Source of the DNA: an uncultured Eubacteriales bacterium | GTDB taxonomy: Bacteria > Bacillota > Clostridia > Christensenellales > Borkfalkiaceae | Direction: 5' to 3' | DNA: 57,887 bases | NCBI GenBank assembly: GCA_900543915.1 | Contig: UQTB01000011.1 | Span: forward strand, 1-57,887 | Part shown: piece by piece, positions 1-7,269 of the stretch | Layout: each line of letters starts with the position of its first letter | Position numbering within the stretch: the first letter of the stretch is position 1 | The notes under the pieces: generated by a model | What the model saw: only the letters and a program-made list of their open reading frames with translations | Database searches by the model: none | What the model was told of the DNA's origin: nothing | Translations under genes and position numbers: made by a program

Positions 1-2
1 CG

Positions 3-647
3 ATCGCCGCCGCGATCGGCGGGAAGATCGGCATCGACGGGAACGGCGTCAAGAACCTCCTCGGCGGATTCCGCCAGCCGGTGGGCGTATACGTGGATAC
101 CAAAATCTTATCCGAACTCAAGCGTTCGGTGTTCATGCAGGGCATGGCGGAGGCGGTCAAATACGCCTTTGTCGGCGACAAGAAGCTGTTTGCGCGCCTC
201 GTCGAGGGGCAGTTCGATCTGGAAGACATGGTCGCGCGCTGTATCCGCCTGAAATACGAGTTCGTCAAAGGAGATGAAGACGAGACCGGAAAGAGCCTGC
301 TCCTGGGCTTCGGCAATACGTTCGGGAACGCCGTCGAGCGGCTCTCCGACTTTACGCTGTCGCACGGGGAATGCGTGGGGATCGGCATGGTGATCTCCGC
401 GAAAATTTCCGAAAATCTCTTTTTGCAGGAGGGTATGGCGGCGGCGCTGGAACAAGCGCTCACGCAGTACGGGCTCCCCGTCAAATGCGACTATTCCGCG
501 GAAGAGATCTACGAGGCGGTTCTCTCCGATAAAAAGCGCGCGGGCGACTACATCGGGCTGGTGCTTGCGGACAGGATCGGCAGGGCGAAGCTGATGCGCG
601 TGGAGACGGAAAAGTTCCGCGAGCTGATCAAACTGGGGATTTCATGA
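3..647 (+). CDS. aroB: 3-dehydroquinate synthase, C-terminal part (partial)
   Basis: This is the 3' part of a gene that enters the window from the left; the frame is open from base 3. The product closes DAHP into 3-dehydroquinate, the second step of the cytoplasmic shikimate pathway, using NAD and a divalent metal. Family motifs visible: GGKIGID followed by KNLLGGFRQP (substrate/NAD loop), the helix GMAEAVKYAFV (metal-ligand Glu region), LLLGFGNTFGNAVERL and LSHGECVGIGM (His metal ligand). The GNTFGNAVE stretch differs slightly from the usual G-H-T-x-G-H-A-x-E form: both His residues are replaced by Asn, which is worth noting because the second His is often listed as a metal ligand. The stop overlaps the next ATG, so the gene is probably cotranscribed with the two aromatic genes behind it. 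Confidence 0.93.
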   Translation: MAAAIGGKIGIDGNGVKNLLGGFRQPVGVYVDTKILSELKRSVFMQGMAEAVKYAFVGDKKLFARLVEGQFDLEDMVARCIRLKYEFVKGDEDETGKSLLLGFGNTFGNAVERLSDFTLSHGECVGIGMVISAKISENLFLQEGMAAALEQALTQYGLPVKCDYSAEEIYEAVLSDKKRAGDYIGLVLADRIGRAKLMRVETEKFRELIKLGIS

Positions 648-1165
648 AGCTGAACATCTTTCCCTGCCGGCTGACGCTGGACGTGCCCGTGACGGACGGA
701 GAGACCGCTTTGGCGGTCGCCGCCGCAAACATCGTGGGGAGCATCGTCCGCACCCGGTTTTCCTCTCCGGAACTGACGGAGCTCAGGGCGGGATTTCTGA
801 AACTGCGCCAGAGCGGCGCTTTGTTCGAGAAGCCTGCGGCCGCAATCTTCCCCGGCCTACTGGTTGCGGCGTGCTATTCGACGGGAAAGACGGAGTTTAC
901 CGGCGTGCCCGTACAGCCTGTACTGGAGCGCGCGCTGGCGCGGATGGGCGCGCGGCTGACGCGGGAAGGAGACGGGCTGACGGTTGCGGGGACGGGCTCT
1001 CTGCGCGGCGCCGCCGTGGACGCGGCGGGGGATTCCGCCGTCACCGCCTATCTGATTGCGGCGGCTACCGCCGCGGACGGCGTGACGGAGATACAAAACG
1101 CCGCCGGCGGTTTTATCGATTACTTTTTCGCCGCGGGCGGAAAGGGGGTTGTCTATGACGATTGA
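644..1165 (+). CDS. half-size EPSP-synthase-like protein
   Basis: A 173-residue protein between aroB and a chorismate mutase gene; its ATG overlaps the aroB stop (ATGA). Part of it reads like an EPSP synthase (AroA) fold: residues about 66-105 (AAAIFPGLLVAACYSTGKTE, then VQPVLERALARMGARL) follow the inverse alpha-beta repeat seen in AroA, and the C-terminal third (DGLTVAGTGSLRGAAVDAAG, DSAVTAYLIAAATAADG) follows the next repeat. AroA is normally about 430 residues with two domains; only one domain's worth is here, and I do not see the usual catalytic Asp/Glu motifs or the Lys-Ser start. It may be a structural remnant, a regulatory subunit, or a single-domain paralogue. The position makes an aromatic pathway role likely; EPSP synthase activity on its own is unlikely. 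Confidence 0.6.
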   Translation: MKLNIFPCRLTLDVPVTDGETALAVAAANIVGSIVRTRFSSPELTELRAGFLKLRQSGALFEKPAAAIFPGLLVAACYSTGKTEFTGVPVQPVLERALARMGARLTREGDGLTVAGTGSLRGAAVDAAGDSAVTAYLIAAATAADGVTEIQNAAGGFIDYFFAAGGKGVVYDD

Positions 1166-2018
1166 AGAGATCAGAAAGGAGATGGATGCGCTCGACGACA
1201 AGATCGCCGATCTGTTCGTGGAGCGCATGAATTGCGCCGCGCTGATCGCGGAGGAAAAGCGGAAAAACAAACTGCCCGTCGAATCGGAGGAGCGCAGAAA
1301 ATACGTCGAAAACCGCATCGCCGGGCGGGTGCCCAAGGAGTATTCCTCCTACGCGCGGGCGCTCTTTTCCACCATGATGTCGCTGAGCTATTCTTTCCAG
1401 AACGAGCTCGTCTATCAGAGTTCGCTGGGAAAGATCCTGGAGGACGTGCTGAAAGAGAGCGCCGTTCTTCCCGGGAAAGCGACGGTCGCGTACGGGGACG
1501 ACCGCGCGGAGCTCGCGGTCAGGGCGCTGTTTTCCCGGCCGGACAGCCTGAAACTGAACGGCGCGGGCGAGCTCTTCGACGCGCTCGACAAGGGGCTTTG
1601 CGATTACGGCGTCGTCGCCGCGTCTGCGGGCGCGGCGGAGTACGTGCACGACGGCTACGATCTGCTTGCAAAACACGGCTGCTATATCCTCGCGCGGTGC
1701 GAGACAAAGCAGGGAAAGTTCCTGCTCATTTCCAAAAAATTGCAGATTTTCCCGGATGCGGATAAAATCAGCTTCATCATGTCCCTTCAGAACCGCCCCG
1801 GCGCGCTGAACGCGGTGCTTTCCAAGTTTTATTCCATGGGAATCAACATCACCAAGCTGGAGACGCGCGACGTGCACGGAGACGGTTCCGTGTGGTCGCT
1901 GTATCTGGATGTAGAGGCGAACGTCAGGGAAGAGGGCGTCGCCGCGCTGCTGACCGAATTTGAATCCAGCCCCGACCGCTTTACGCTGCTGGGCTGTTAT
2001 CCCGAAAAGACCGTCTGA
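1155..2018 (+). CDS. chorismate mutase with truncated prephenate-dehydratase-like region and ACT domain
   Basis: A 287-residue P-protein-like enzyme. ATG 1155 is chosen over the TTG at 1149 because the run AAAGGGGG (1141-1148) sits at the right distance. Residues 1-90 are an AroQ-type chorismate mutase helix bundle (IEEIRKEMDALDDKIADLFVERM, then EEKRKNKLPV). Residues about 205-285 are an ACT domain with RPGAL and an ETRD version of the ESRP phenylalanine-binding motif. The middle, about 110 residues, lies where prephenate dehydratase (about 180 residues) normally sits. It keeps a DYGVV strand but lacks the Thr-Arg-Phe catalytic motif (the place reads KQGKFLLIS). Seen: a shrunken middle. Inferred: chorismate mutase, perhaps phenylalanine-regulated, with doubtful dehydratase activity. 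It is the last gene of the aro group; a terminator follows. Confidence 0.8.
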   Translation: MTIEEIRKEMDALDDKIADLFVERMNCAALIAEEKRKNKLPVESEERRKYVENRIAGRVPKEYSSYARALFSTMMSLSYSFQNELVYQSSLGKILEDVLKESAVLPGKATVAYGDDRAELAVRALFSRPDSLKLNGAGELFDALDKGLCDYGVVAASAGAAEYVHDGYDLLAKHGCYILARCETKQGKFLLISKKLQIFPDADKISFIMSLQNRPGALNAVLSKFYSMGINITKLETRDVHGDGSVWSLYLDVEANVREEGVAALLTEFESSPDRFTLLGCYPEKTV

Positions 2019-2106
2019 CGTGCGCGGGAGACTGTCTGCTCGGAAATCCGCATTTTTTAGGTACGGAGCATGCTGCAGAATGGAGCATTGATTAAAAAAA
2101 CATGAA

Positions 2107-2141
2107 AAAAGAGCGAAACTTTTCAAAAGTTCCGCTCTTTT
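2107..2141. terminator. bidirectional terminator
   Basis: An A/T-flanked inverted repeat with arms AAAAGAGCG-A-AACTTTT and AAAAGTT-C-CGCTCTTTT. It lies between the convergent chorismate mutase and M28 peptidase genes and can end both transcripts. Confidence 0.8.
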
Positions 2142-2191
2142 ATTTTGGAGGAAATTGCCGGTTGCCTGCCGGGCGCTTTCGGCCGATCCCG

Positions 2192-3451
2192 TCAGAAATT
2201 GAGATCGGTCTGCGTGAGCAGGGCGTTCAGCAGGGCGGAGAACTGCGTGAGGTGTTCGAGAGGCCGCCCGGGGAAATATTTTTCAATGTATTCCAGATAG
2301 TCGTTTTCCGTGTTCATCAGCATGCCGATGAGGTAGGTTTCGCCGTATCCGGTGTAATCGGGGATCTCCCAGTTGGTCGCCTCCATATAGAGGTACTTGA
2401 TGCCGAGATCCTTGAAGTACACGTGATCGCTCCAGTCACCCGTCGAGGGAGAAGCGTAGTCGGGGGTGACGTCGTCGTAATTTTCGGGGGAGAGATTGCC
2501 CCACGTCCAGGGATTCTTCTTGAAGGAGAGCCCCAGCGATTCGGCGACCGCCCAGGCGTTGTCGAACGCCTCGGTATCGGTGACCGTCTGATTTTCATTG
2601 TCCTGCACGCCGCCGTAGAGATAGCAGTAATCGCCGCAGACGACGGAGTCGATGTTGATCATGTAAAGCGTATTGTCGATTTCTTCCTGCGTCATGTTCT
2701 GCGCATACGCCTCTGAGCCGTAAAGCCCGAGCTCTTCCGCAGTGAAGAAAACGAACACAACGGTGTACTCGGTCTCCACGGCGAAGAGCTTCTGCGCGGT
2801 GGTGAGCGCCAGCGCGATGCCGGAGCCGTTGTCACCCGTCCCCGTTCCGTCGTAATGCGCGCCGACGATGATCTGCTGATCGGTCTTTCCTTGCTTCGTC
2901 ACGACGATATTTTCGCTGATAACGGCGGCTTTTACGTATGCGCCGTCTGCGGCTTCCACGTATTTGCGCCCTTCGCGGTTATAGAATTTTCCGTCCGTCT
3001 CATAGCTCTTGACGGCGGAGAGTCCGTCCTTTTTCGCGTAGGTAGTGAATTCGACGGGCTGGAATTCGATGTCCGTATCCTCGCTGTAGCCGGCTTGGAT
3101 GAGATTCCATACGATCCACTTCTGCGCGAGTTGGAAATTTTCCCCGTCGATGCAGTCGCGGTCGCGCAGGACGGAATCGATGTATTTGAGTTTCTCGTAG
3201 CACTCCTCGCCGTAATCCGCGGCCAGGGTGTTGGCGGCGGGCGTTTCGGGCTCGGCGGGAGCCAGCGCGTCGAGCTTATCGGACAGTTCCTTTTCATAAG
3301 CGGCGATGGTCTCTTCCAATTCCGCGATTTCGGCCTGGAGTTCGGCCAGTTTGTTTTCCATGGCAGCGGTATCCGTACTGCATGCGGTCATGCCGAAGAG
3401 CAGGCAGATGATGAGTACGGCGTGGATGAACAGTTTTTTGAGTGTCTTCAT
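2192..3451 (-). CDS. M28-family zinc aminopeptidase lipoprotein
   Basis: A 419-residue exported metallopeptidase. Residues 1-24 form a lipoprotein signal (MKTLKKLF, hydrophobic span, lipobox GMTAC with the acylated Cys). A coiled coil follows (about 29-60, ENKLAELQAEIAELEETIAAYE), then a Pro/Ala linker. The peptidase domain carries the M28 metal and catalytic motifs in order: HYDGTGTGDNGSG, FFTAEELGLYGSEAYA (Glu-Glu pair), NIDSV (Asp) and WSDHVYF (His). Known of the family: two zinc ions and release of N-terminal residues from peptides. Inferred: a membrane-anchored peptidase trimming extracellular peptides. The gene is monocistronic, with its own promoter at 3484-3512 and a terminator shared with the convergent upstream operon. 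Confidence 0.9.
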   Translation of the reverse strand: MKTLKKLFIHAVLIICLLFGMTACSTDTAAMENKLAELQAEIAELEETIAAYEKELSDKLDALAPAEPETPAANTLAADYGEECYEKLKYIDSVLRDRDCIDGENFQLAQKWIVWNLIQAGYSEDTDIEFQPVEFTTYAKKDGLSAVKSYETDGKFYNREGRKYVEAADGAYVKAAVISENIVVTKQGKTDQQIIVGAHYDGTGTGDNGSGIALALTTAQKLFAVETEYTVVFVFFTAEELGLYGSEAYAQNMTQEEIDNTLYMINIDSVVCGDYCYLYGGVQDNENQTVTDTEAFDNAWAVAESLGLSFKKNPWTWGNLSPENYDDVTPDYASPSTGDWSDHVYFKDLGIKYLYMEATNWEIPDYTGYGETYLIGMLMNTENDYLEYIEKYFPGRPLEHLTQFSALLNALLTQTDLNF

Positions 3452-3483
3452 TGATGTGTCCTTCTTTGTTTTTGATATTCACT

Positions 3484-3512
3484 ATTTTATTCATATAAGG
3501 CTTGTTTGTCAA
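3484..3512 (-). promoter_or_regulatory. promoter of the M28 peptidase gene
   Basis: Read on the minus strand: TTGACA (3507-3512), 17-nt spacer, TAAAAT (3484-3489). The gene starts about 30 nt downstream. Confidence 0.75.
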
Positions 3513-3619
3513 CTATTTTTATGTATAAAAATTCAAAAAATTAAAAAAATGTAAAATTATTCATTTTTTCAAAAAGAGATGATGCGCACGGTATATATTG
3601 TTATAGCATAAGATAACGA

Positions 3620-3648
3620 TTGACAAAAGCAGCGCGGCAACGTATAAT
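3620..3648 (+). promoter_or_regulatory. consensus sigma-A promoter of the nitroreductase gene
   Basis: TTGACA (3620-3625), 17-nt spacer, TATAAT (3643-3648), an exact consensus match, 21 nt ahead of the ATG with an AGGAGG site between. Confidence 0.88.
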
Positions 3649-3669
3649 ACGCGTAAAAGGAGGAACGAA

Positions 3670-4191
3670 ATGGAAAACGAAGTTTTGAAGGCGATCAGAG
3701 AGCGGCGCAGCGTGCGGTCGTTTGCGCAGAGAGAAGTAGAACCGGACGTATTGGACGCGATATTGGAGGCGGGGACCTACGCTCCCACCGGAAAGGGCAG
3801 ACAGTCCCCGGTCATCGTCGCCGTGCGCGACGGAGCAACAAAGAAGATGCTTTCGCAGATGAATGCGCAAGCCAGGGGAATCCAGACGGATCCGTATTAC
3901 GGGGCCGCCGTGATCGCGCTGGTTTTGGCGGACGGTACGGTCAATACCTGGATCGAAGACGGCAGCTGCGTTCTGGAAAATATGATGATCGCAGCGCAGT
4001 CGCTGGGCGTGGGCTCCATCTGGATTCACTGGGAGCGCCAGATGTTCGACGGAGAAGCGGGAAAAGCCCTCCTGAAAAAGTGGGGGCTTTCGGAGACGCT
4101 GCGCGGCGTCGGCGCGGTCGCGCTCGGCTATGCGGATCAGGTCCCCGCGCCCGCCGCGCCGCGGAAAGCTGGCTATATCGTGAAGGTGTGA
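3670..4191 (+). CDS. nitroreductase-family FMN oxidoreductase
   Basis: A 173-residue flavoprotein of the nitroreductase fold. The N-terminal FMN-binding signature is clear (VLKAIRERRSVRSFAQREV, with the Arg-Arg-Ser-x-Arg phosphate clamp at residues 11-15), followed by ILEAGTYAPTGKGRQSP, the loop that packs on the isoalloxazine. The C-terminal part has NMMIAAQSLGVGSIWIHW and VGAVALGYAD, the usual second FMN-contact strand. The family reduces nitroaromatics, quinones or flavins with NAD(P)H; the physiological substrate cannot be read from sequence. It is a single gene with a consensus promoter and a strong terminator at 4219-4248, so it is probably expressed well. Confidence 0.9.
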   Translation: MENEVLKAIRERRSVRSFAQREVEPDVLDAILEAGTYAPTGKGRQSPVIVAVRDGATKKMLSQMNAQARGIQTDPYYGAAVIALVLADGTVNTWIEDGSCVLENMMIAAQSLGVGSIWIHWERQMFDGEAGKALLKKWGLSETLRGVGAVALGYADQVPAPAAPRKAGYIVKV

Positions 4192-4218
4192 ACGGCGGAA
4201 AACGCATTGCAATCAAAA

Positions 4219-4248
4219 AGCCGGGGCGGCGGCTGCCCCGGCTTTTTT
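4219..4248. terminator. strong GC-rich terminator, usable on both strands
   Basis: Stem AGCCGGGGC / GCCCCGGCT with a 7-nt loop and T6 on the plus side; the minus side also has a T5 run. It ends the nitroreductase transcript and lies directly behind the minus-strand surface-protein remnant. Confidence 0.85.
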
Positions 4249-4249
4249 G

Positions 4250-4408
4250 TTATTTGGATTTTTTCTTTCTGAGGCATAGCCATGCCGCCATCGCCATCGG
4301 AAGCAGCGCGCCCCATCCGGTCAAGCCGATCGAACTGCCGCAGCCGCCGTTTTCCTGCGGCGGCGACAGGGGGGCGACGACCGCGTCGGGTTCAATCGGT
4401 CTTAAAAA
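4250..4408 (-). pseudogene. C-terminal remnant of a surface protein with a sorting-type tail
   Basis: On the minus strand an open frame of 52 codons ends at 4250 and is closed upstream by an in-frame TAA at 4409-4411. Its last third has the tripartite layout of a cell-surface anchor: a Gly-Cys rich motif (ENGGCGSSIG), a hydrophobic stretch (GALLPMAMAAWLCL) and a basic tail (RKKKSK), preceded by a Pro/Val-rich linker (PIEPDAVVAPLSPP). No start codon with a ribosome site and no body of the protein are present. Inferred: the tail of a large surface protein whose body was deleted. Adjacent integrase and att-like debris supports a deletion or element decay. Confidence 0.6.
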
Positions 4409-4480
4409 TTACAAAGAGGGAGATCGGGGAACCGTTTCGGGATATCAAAACAGAAGAGCAATCATAAATCGATTTGCTCG

Positions 4481-4777
4481 TTGCTAATTTTGCCTATGTT
4501 TCCGAAACTTGTCCCGTATATAGAGAGAATTAAGACAGAGCCGTGGGAGTTTAATACGGATAAGCTGACCACCGAGTTCGGTCATATCATGAAGGGGCAT
4601 ACAATGAAAGATTTGCGGCATACCTTTACAACGCGGGCGAGGGAATGCGGCATTGAAAATGAAATCGTAAGTATATGGACGGCGCACAGTCCGAAAGGTA
4701 TGACGGCAAAAGTATACACGCATTTTACGCTTGCATATATGCGAGAGCAGGCAGAGCGGCTTATTTATGAAGTTTAG
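4481..4777 (+). pseudogene. tyrosine recombinase (integrase) C-terminal remnant
   Basis: This frame encodes the catalytic end of a phage/ICE-type tyrosine recombinase: FPKLVPYIERI, GHTMKDLRHTFTTRARECGI (the Arg-x-x-His box), SIWTAHSPKGMTAKVYTHF (second His box, here AHS where GHS is usual, then the nucleophile Tyr). The N-terminal arm-binding and core-binding domains, about two thirds of a normal integrase, are missing, and no ribosome site precedes the frame. It lies 230 bp from a tRNA gene whose 3' end is duplicated nearby, which is the classical integration context. Inferred: debris of an excised or decayed element, not a working enzyme. Confidence 0.8.
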
Positions 4778-4817
4778 TCCCCAAAAATCCCCGCAAACGG
4801 AAAAAAGTAAAAATAAA

Positions 4818-4867
4818 ACACAATATATAGTGAATCCCTGACAAAGAAAAACTACAATATATTGTGT
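4818..4867. promoter_or_regulatory. pair of NrdR-box-like palindromes without an nrd gene
   Basis: Two 16-bp sites, ACACAATATATAGTGA (4818-4833) and CTACAATATATTGTGT (4852-4867), both fit the NrdR core C-W-A-T-A-T-A-T-W-G. They are 34 bp apart centre to centre, slightly more than the roughly 31 bp common for NrdR pairs. Their outer halves also make a 13-bp inverted repeat (4816-4828 and 4857-4869). Both neighbouring genes end here, so no target gene remains. An AT-rich hairpin is the alternative reading. Confidence 0.4.
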
Positions 4868-4871
4868 TTAA

Positions 4872-4892
4872 TGGTTGCGGGGAGGGGATTTG
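4872..4892. repeat. duplicated 3' end of tRNA-fMet (att-like)
   Basis: Twenty-one bases identical to 5004-5024, the T-arm and CCA end of the initiator tRNA gene, in the same orientation 132 bp away. Fourteen bases of it also recur inverted with one mismatch at 4951-4964. A tRNA 3'-end direct repeat next to an integrase remnant is typical of an attachment-site scar. Confidence 0.65.
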
Positions 4893-4972
4893 TAAGGAGC
4901 GGGAACCGCGACGGAATAGCGTAGCAGAGCGAAGCGTCACACGGACAATGTCCCCTCGCCGCAAGAAAAACA

Positions 4973-4998
4973 AAAGCCATGGTGAAAACCATGGCTTT
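4973..4998 (-). terminator. terminator of the tRNA-fMet transcript
   Basis: Stem AAAGCCATGG / CCATGGCTTT with a 6-nt loop; read on the minus strand a TGTTTTTC tract follows. It lies just downstream of the tRNA 3' end. Confidence 0.8.
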
Positions 4999-5003
4999 GT
5001 CAC

Positions 5004-5081
<78 letters not shown>

Positions 5082-5108
5082 ATCAAGCGCCTCTCAAGGT
5101 GCTTGATT

Positions 5109-5137
5109 ATCATAATATATTCTGCGCGGTTTGTCAA
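5109..5137 (-). promoter_or_regulatory. promoter of tRNA-fMet
   Basis: Minus strand: TTGACA (5132-5137), 17-nt spacer, TATGAT (5109-5114), 27 nt upstream of the mature tRNA end. It is divergent from the tilS promoter. Confidence 0.8.
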
Positions 5138-5174
5138 GTGAATTTTCAAAATTTTTGCAAATTTCAAAGAAAAC

Positions 5175-5204
5175 TTGCTTTTTGCTGGGGATCCGTGTTA
5201 CAAT
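5175..5204 (+). promoter_or_regulatory. extended -10 promoter of tilS-hpt, apparently leaderless
   Basis: TTGCTT (5175-5180), 18-nt spacer, TACAAT (5199-5204) with the extended TG two bases upstream. The expected start of transcription coincides with the tilS ATG at 5211, and there is no Shine-Dalgarno site. Confidence 0.7.
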
Positions 5205-5210
5205 ACGCTC

Positions 5211-6524
5211 ATGAAAGCGTTTGATTTCGGCAATTTGCTGCGCGGGAAAACGGTTGCCGTCGCTCTTTCGGGCGGCGGAGATTCCATGGCACTCCTTCAC
5301 TATCTCTGCGCGCGGGCGGCGGAGGGCGGTTTCTGCGTCGCCGCCGTTCACGTGGAACACGGGATCCGCGGGGAGGCCTCTCTCAAAGACGCCGAATTTG
5401 CGGAAGCGTATTGCAGAGAACAAAAAATTCCCTTTTATCGCTATGCGGTGAGGGCGAGAGAGCTGGCGGAGCGCGAAAAGCTGAGCCTGGAAGCGGCTGC
5501 GCGCCGGCTGCGGTACGCGTGTTTCGAGGCCGCTTTGACGGAGAAAAAGTGCGATTTCGTCGCGCTCGCGCATCATACGGGCGATCAGGCGGAGACGGTG
5601 CTGATGAATCTTTTGCGCGGCGCCGGTATGCGCGGCGCGGGCGGAATGGCGCCGGTGCGGGGGCGTTATCTGCGCCCGTTTCTCGGCGTGACAAAGGCGG
5701 AGATCGCGGCTTACCTGAAGGCATTTTCTATTCCCTATGTGACGGATGAGACCAATTTTTCCGCGGATTATACCCGCAACGCCCTGCGCCTGCGGGTTCT
5801 TCCCGCCGTCGGGGAGATTTTCCCCGCATATGAAAGCAGCCTCCTGCGGTTTGCAAGGCTTGCCAGGGAAGACGACGCATACCTCTTTTCGCTCGCAAAA
5901 GCGCAGGTTGCAAAGAGAGACGGTGCGCTTTGTTTCCCCGAAGATCTGCCCGATCCGCTCTTCTCCCGCGCGCTGCTTTGCGCCTGGAAAGAGCTGGGAG
6001 GAGGGGATTACGCCGGCGCGCAGTTCGAGGGGGCGTATGCGCTGAAATCGCTTGCAAACGGCGCCTGCCGCGATCTGGGCGGCGGAATCGTCGCCGCCCG
6101 CGAATACGGGGAGATCGCGCTCTACCGACCGGTCAAAACCCCCATCCCCTCTTACCCGTTTGCAGAGGGGGCGTTTTCCTTCTGCGGCTGGACGCTGAAA
6201 GCCGAACGCGCGGTGGAACGGAAGGAGGGGCTGTATGCCGACGCGGGTAAAATTCCGCCCGGCGCCTGCCTGCGCCCGCGCAAAGAGGGCGACGTGTTCG
6301 CCCCTTACGGCGGGGGAACGCGCAAGCTGAAGGAATATTTCATCGACAAAAAAGTGCCGCGCCGTCTGCGGGACCGGATTCCCGTCCTCGCCGCAGGCAA
6401 TACGGTTTATTTTGTGGCGGGAATGGAGATTTCCGACCTGATAAAGGTAGACAAAGACACCGTAAATATGATAAAATTGACCTATCAAAGGGATACGGAA
6501 GAGAAGGAGAACCGAGATGTATGA
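5211..6524 (+). CDS. tilS: tRNA(Ile)-lysidine synthase
   Basis: A 437-residue enzyme that attaches lysine to C34 of tRNA-Ile(CAU) with ATP, changing its codon reading from AUG to AUA; essential in most bacteria. The N-terminal PP-loop is plain (VAVALSGGGDSMALLHYL, residues 17-34), followed by the family motifs VEHGIRGEASLKDAEF and LALAHHTGDQAETVLMNLLRGAGMRG, and the TNFSADYTRNALR segment. The C-terminal third holds the TilS-C domain (RPRKEGDVFAPYGGGTRKLKEYFIDKKVPRRLRDRIPVLA). ATG 5211 is chosen because it begins the conserved region and matches the promoter's expected start. It overlaps hpt by 8 nt, the common tilS-hpt arrangement of Firmicutes. Confidence 0.95.
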   Translation: MKAFDFGNLLRGKTVAVALSGGGDSMALLHYLCARAAEGGFCVAAVHVEHGIRGEASLKDAEFAEAYCREQKIPFYRYAVRARELAEREKLSLEAAARRLRYACFEAALTEKKCDFVALAHHTGDQAETVLMNLLRGAGMRGAGGMAPVRGRYLRPFLGVTKAEIAAYLKAFSIPYVTDETNFSADYTRNALRLRVLPAVGEIFPAYESSLLRFARLAREDDAYLFSLAKAQVAKRDGALCFPEDLPDPLFSRALLCAWKELGGGDYAGAQFEGAYALKSLANGACRDLGGGIVAAREYGEIALYRPVKTPIPSYPFAEGAFSFCGWTLKAERAVERKEGLYADAGKIPPGACLRPRKEGDVFAPYGGGTRKLKEYFIDKKVPRRLRDRIPVLAAGNTVYFVAGMEISDLIKVDKDTVNMIKLTYQRDTEEKENRDV

Positions 6525-7053
6525 CGATATCGAGAAAATTTTGATCACAAAGGCGGAAATCGAGGAGAAAGTCAGGGCGCTCGCCGCGCAGCTGGACGCC
6601 GACTACAGGGATAAAAATCCGCTGATGCTGTGTATCCTGAAGGGGAGCGTTCTCTTTTTCAGCGATATCGTGCGCAATATGAAAATCAAACTGGAGATCG
6701 ACTTTATGGCGATTTCCAGCTACGGCGCGGGCACGACGAGCGGGATCGTACGCCTGGTGAAGGATCTGGACCGCTCCATCGAGGGGCGGCACGTCGTCAT
6801 CGTGGAGGATATCGTGGATACCGGCCACACGCTGGCGTACCTGAAGCGCGTTTTGAACCAGCGCCGCCCCGCCTCCGTGAAGATCTGCACGCTTCTCGAT
6901 AAGTTCGAGCGGCGGGAAGCGGAAGTGGATGTGGATTACAAGGCCTTCGATATCGGCAACGAGTTTGTGGTCGGCTACGGGCTGGACTATGCGGAGACTT
7001 ACCGGAACCTGCCGGAAATCGGCATCTTAAAGCGCTCCGTCTACGAAAAGTAG
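6517..7053 (+). CDS. hpt: hypoxanthine phosphoribosyltransferase
   Basis: A 178-residue purine salvage enzyme that converts hypoxanthine (and usually guanine) plus PRPP into IMP or GMP. It has the family's LCILKGSVLFFSDIVR segment, the flexible-loop region SSYGAGTTSG, the PRPP-binding motif VVIVEDIVDTGHTL and the C-terminal VVGYGLDYAETYRNLPEIGIL. The gene is translationally coupled to tilS by an 8-nt overlap, with GGAGAA upstream of its ATG. A terminator follows at 7081-7105, so the operon is tilS-hpt only; ftsH, which often follows in Firmicutes, is not here. Confidence 0.95.
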   Translation: MYDDIEKILITKAEIEEKVRALAAQLDADYRDKNPLMLCILKGSVLFFSDIVRNMKIKLEIDFMAISSYGAGTTSGIVRLVKDLDRSIEGRHVVIVEDIVDTGHTLAYLKRVLNQRRPASVKICTLLDKFERREAEVDVDYKAFDIGNEFVVGYGLDYAETYRNLPEIGILKRSVYEK

Positions 7054-7080
7054 GGCGTTTGCCGAAAATTACGCAACAGA

Positions 7081-7105
7081 AAGCGGTCCTTTGAGGACCG
7101 CTTTT
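7081..7105 (+). terminator. terminator of tilS-hpt
   Basis: Stem AAGCGGTCC / GGACCGCTT with a 5-nt loop and a T4 run. Confidence 0.85.
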
Positions 7106-7188
7106 CCGTTCATTCTCTTTCCGCCGCGCGGATGACAAAATCAATGGAAAAAATTTTAAAAAAGTTTGGGATTTTCCCGAAAAATTGT

Positions 7189-7252
7189 TTGACATTAAAA
7201 TTCGTTTCGACTATAATATTTTAACATGCGGATTGTTAGATAACCTAACAAT
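7189..7252 (+). promoter_or_regulatory. promoter and palindromic operator of the marR-ABC operon
   Basis: TTGACA (7189-7194), 17-nt spacer, TATAAT (7212-7217). Just downstream of the expected start is an 8-bp inverted repeat, ATTGTTAG (7232-7239) and CTAACAAT (7245-7252), separated by 5 bases. This is a good size and place for autorepression by the MarR protein encoded next. Confidence 0.8.
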
Positions 7253-7269
7253 TTAATTTGGGAGAAAAA

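Noticed and set aside
2102..2716. A plus-strand frame of 204 codons over the M28 peptidase gene
   Set aside because: Shadow of the minus-strand gene, which has signal peptide, active-site motifs, promoter and ribosome site.
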